From assembly GCA_944389985.1 (NCBI GenBank), contig CALXON010000160.1, forward strand, positions 1-6,133: DNA of 6,133 bases. The letters run 5' to 3'. This DNA is from an uncultured Spirochaetaceae bacterium (GTDB taxonomy: Bacteria > Spirochaetota > Spirochaetia > Sphaerochaetales > Sphaerochaetaceae). The position numbers and the translations under genes are program-made. This document shows, piece after piece, positions 5,582-6,133 of this stretch; within the stretch, counting starts at the first letter, position 1, and each line of letters begins with the position of its first letter. The notes beneath the pieces are model-generated. The model was not told the origin of the DNA, did no database searches, and saw only the letters and a list, made by a program, of their open reading frames with translations.

Positions 5582-5608
5582 GCTTGCACACAGCTTTCAG
5601 AGGAACGA

Positions 5609-6133
5609 TCAGTATTTCAGTGTAAGGCCCAGTGAGAGCTGGAAGTCGAACGCACATGGAGATGCCACATTATCATTGTTCCATGTGAGGAAGCAGTAGG
5701 CACCTGCGTTGACAGAGAGGAAGGAGAGAGGTTCGACCTCACCTTCTGCTCCGAATGCGAACATGTACTCGACAGAACCCGTCTCATGCTCATCAAACGG
5801 GTTTGAAGTACTCGGAGCCCAGTCTGAAGTCTTACCTGGTCCATTGTACTGAGTCGTTATGCTCGTCTTGTCTATGACTCCATGAGCCATGAAGAACATA
5901 TTGCCTTCGACCTTATACAGATCAATGTCGTTGTATCCGAACCTGAGGAGTGCTGCCACAGCATCGGAACCGAACGGGAATGAGAGGTATCTTGAGATAC
6001 TCTTCACACCACCGCTCTGGATGCGGAGGGATGAGACATAGTAAAGATCGTATGCACTGCTAGTCTCATCATTTGCCCTGTGATAGAGGAACGGGGATGT
6101 ATAGACAAGCTCGGCATTGCCGTAGAAGTAGTT
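5609..6133 (-). CDS. Outer-membrane beta-barrel-like protein, C-terminal part (cut by right window edge)
   Basis: The minus-strand frame is open from the window edge for 174 residues to the TGA at 5609-5611, so the N-terminus and signal peptide lie outside. An internal GTG at 6007 could be mistaken for a start, but the frame before it (NYFYGNAELVYTSPFLYHR, later YDLYYVSSLRIQSGGV) reads as the same protein. The visible part has alternating hydrophobic and polar residues with many aromatics, short polar loops (QYNGPGKTSD, NPFDEHETGS) and a last strand FDFQLSLGLTLKY ending in a terminal aromatic, as expected for barrel proteins inserted by the BAM machinery. No specific family or substrate is recognised. 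It lies upstream of the DUF3089 gene in the same direction, probably co-transcribed. Confidence 0.65.
   Translation of the reverse strand, partial: NYFYGNAELVYTSPFLYHRANDETSSAYDLYYVSSLRIQSGGVKSISRYLSFPFGSDAVAALLRFGYNDIDLYKVEGNMFFMAHGVIDKTSITTQYNGPGKTSDWAPSTSNPFDEHETGSVEYMFAFGAEGEVEPLSFLSVNAGAYCFLTWNNDNVASPCAFDFQLSLGLTLKY

Noticed and set aside
4985..5635. Plus-strand open frame of 216 codons opposite the DUF3089 gene
   Set aside because: The minus strand carries the DUF3089 motifs (GFSQGAQ, NPLNWR, the terminal HLYDY region), so the plus-strand frame is a shadow.
6005..6007. GTG as the start of the outer-membrane protein
   Set aside because: The frame continues upstream to the window edge with the same barrel-like composition, and no signal peptide follows this GTG.
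1..6133. CRISPR arrays, tRNA or rRNA genes, insertion sequences
   Set aside because: I saw no regularly spaced repeats, cloverleaf or rRNA-like stretches, transposase motifs or terminal inverted repeats.

Overview
The window looks like part of the chromosome of a diderm (outer-membrane) bacterium of roughly 50% GC. The right end carries the C-terminal part of a beta-barrel-like outer-membrane protein ending in an aromatic residue, followed by an exported DUF3089 hydrolase. The gene mix (sugar-diacid-type regulator, COG1237 metallo-beta-lactamase fold, DUF1538 transporter with a P-II partner, DUF3089), with frequent ATA, AGA and AGG codons, suggests a spirochaete of the Sphaerochaeta type. That placement is inference, because no rRNA or other phylogenetic marker is present.

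Layout. (1) Positions 1-1258, minus strand: a two-gene operon. A metallo-beta-lactamase-fold protein comes first, then a CdaR/SdaR-like regulator that starts inside the stop codon of the first gene (TGATG) and runs off the left edge. (2) Positions 1259-1432: a divergent intergenic region with a strong 16-bp palindrome (TTGGTACATATACCAA) and a plausible plus-strand promoter. (3) Positions 1433-2182, plus strand: a two-helix membrane protein with a TPR-like helical cytosolic tail, followed at once by a GC-rich hairpin and a possible tiny ORF. (4) Positions 2389-4576, plus strand: a tightly coupled pair, a 507-residue DUF1538 membrane protein built of two homologous halves and a 223-residue protein built of two P-II (GlnB)-like domains. 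The genes overlap by 8 bases. (5) Positions 4580-6133, minus strand, convergent: the outer-membrane protein (cut by the right edge), then a DUF3089 alpha/beta hydrolase with an N-terminal export signal. A hairpin sits over the hydrolase's ribosome-binding region.

The most interesting unit is the DUF1538 plus tandem P-II pair. By analogy with AmtB-GlnK and SbtA-SbtB it reads as a membrane transporter with a dedicated nucleotide-sensing gate, but the substrate and ligand cannot be read from the sequence. The palindrome in the divergent region shares TTGGTA and CATATACC with the DUF1538 upstream region, so both may answer to one regulator. The CdaR-like protein next door is one candidate.
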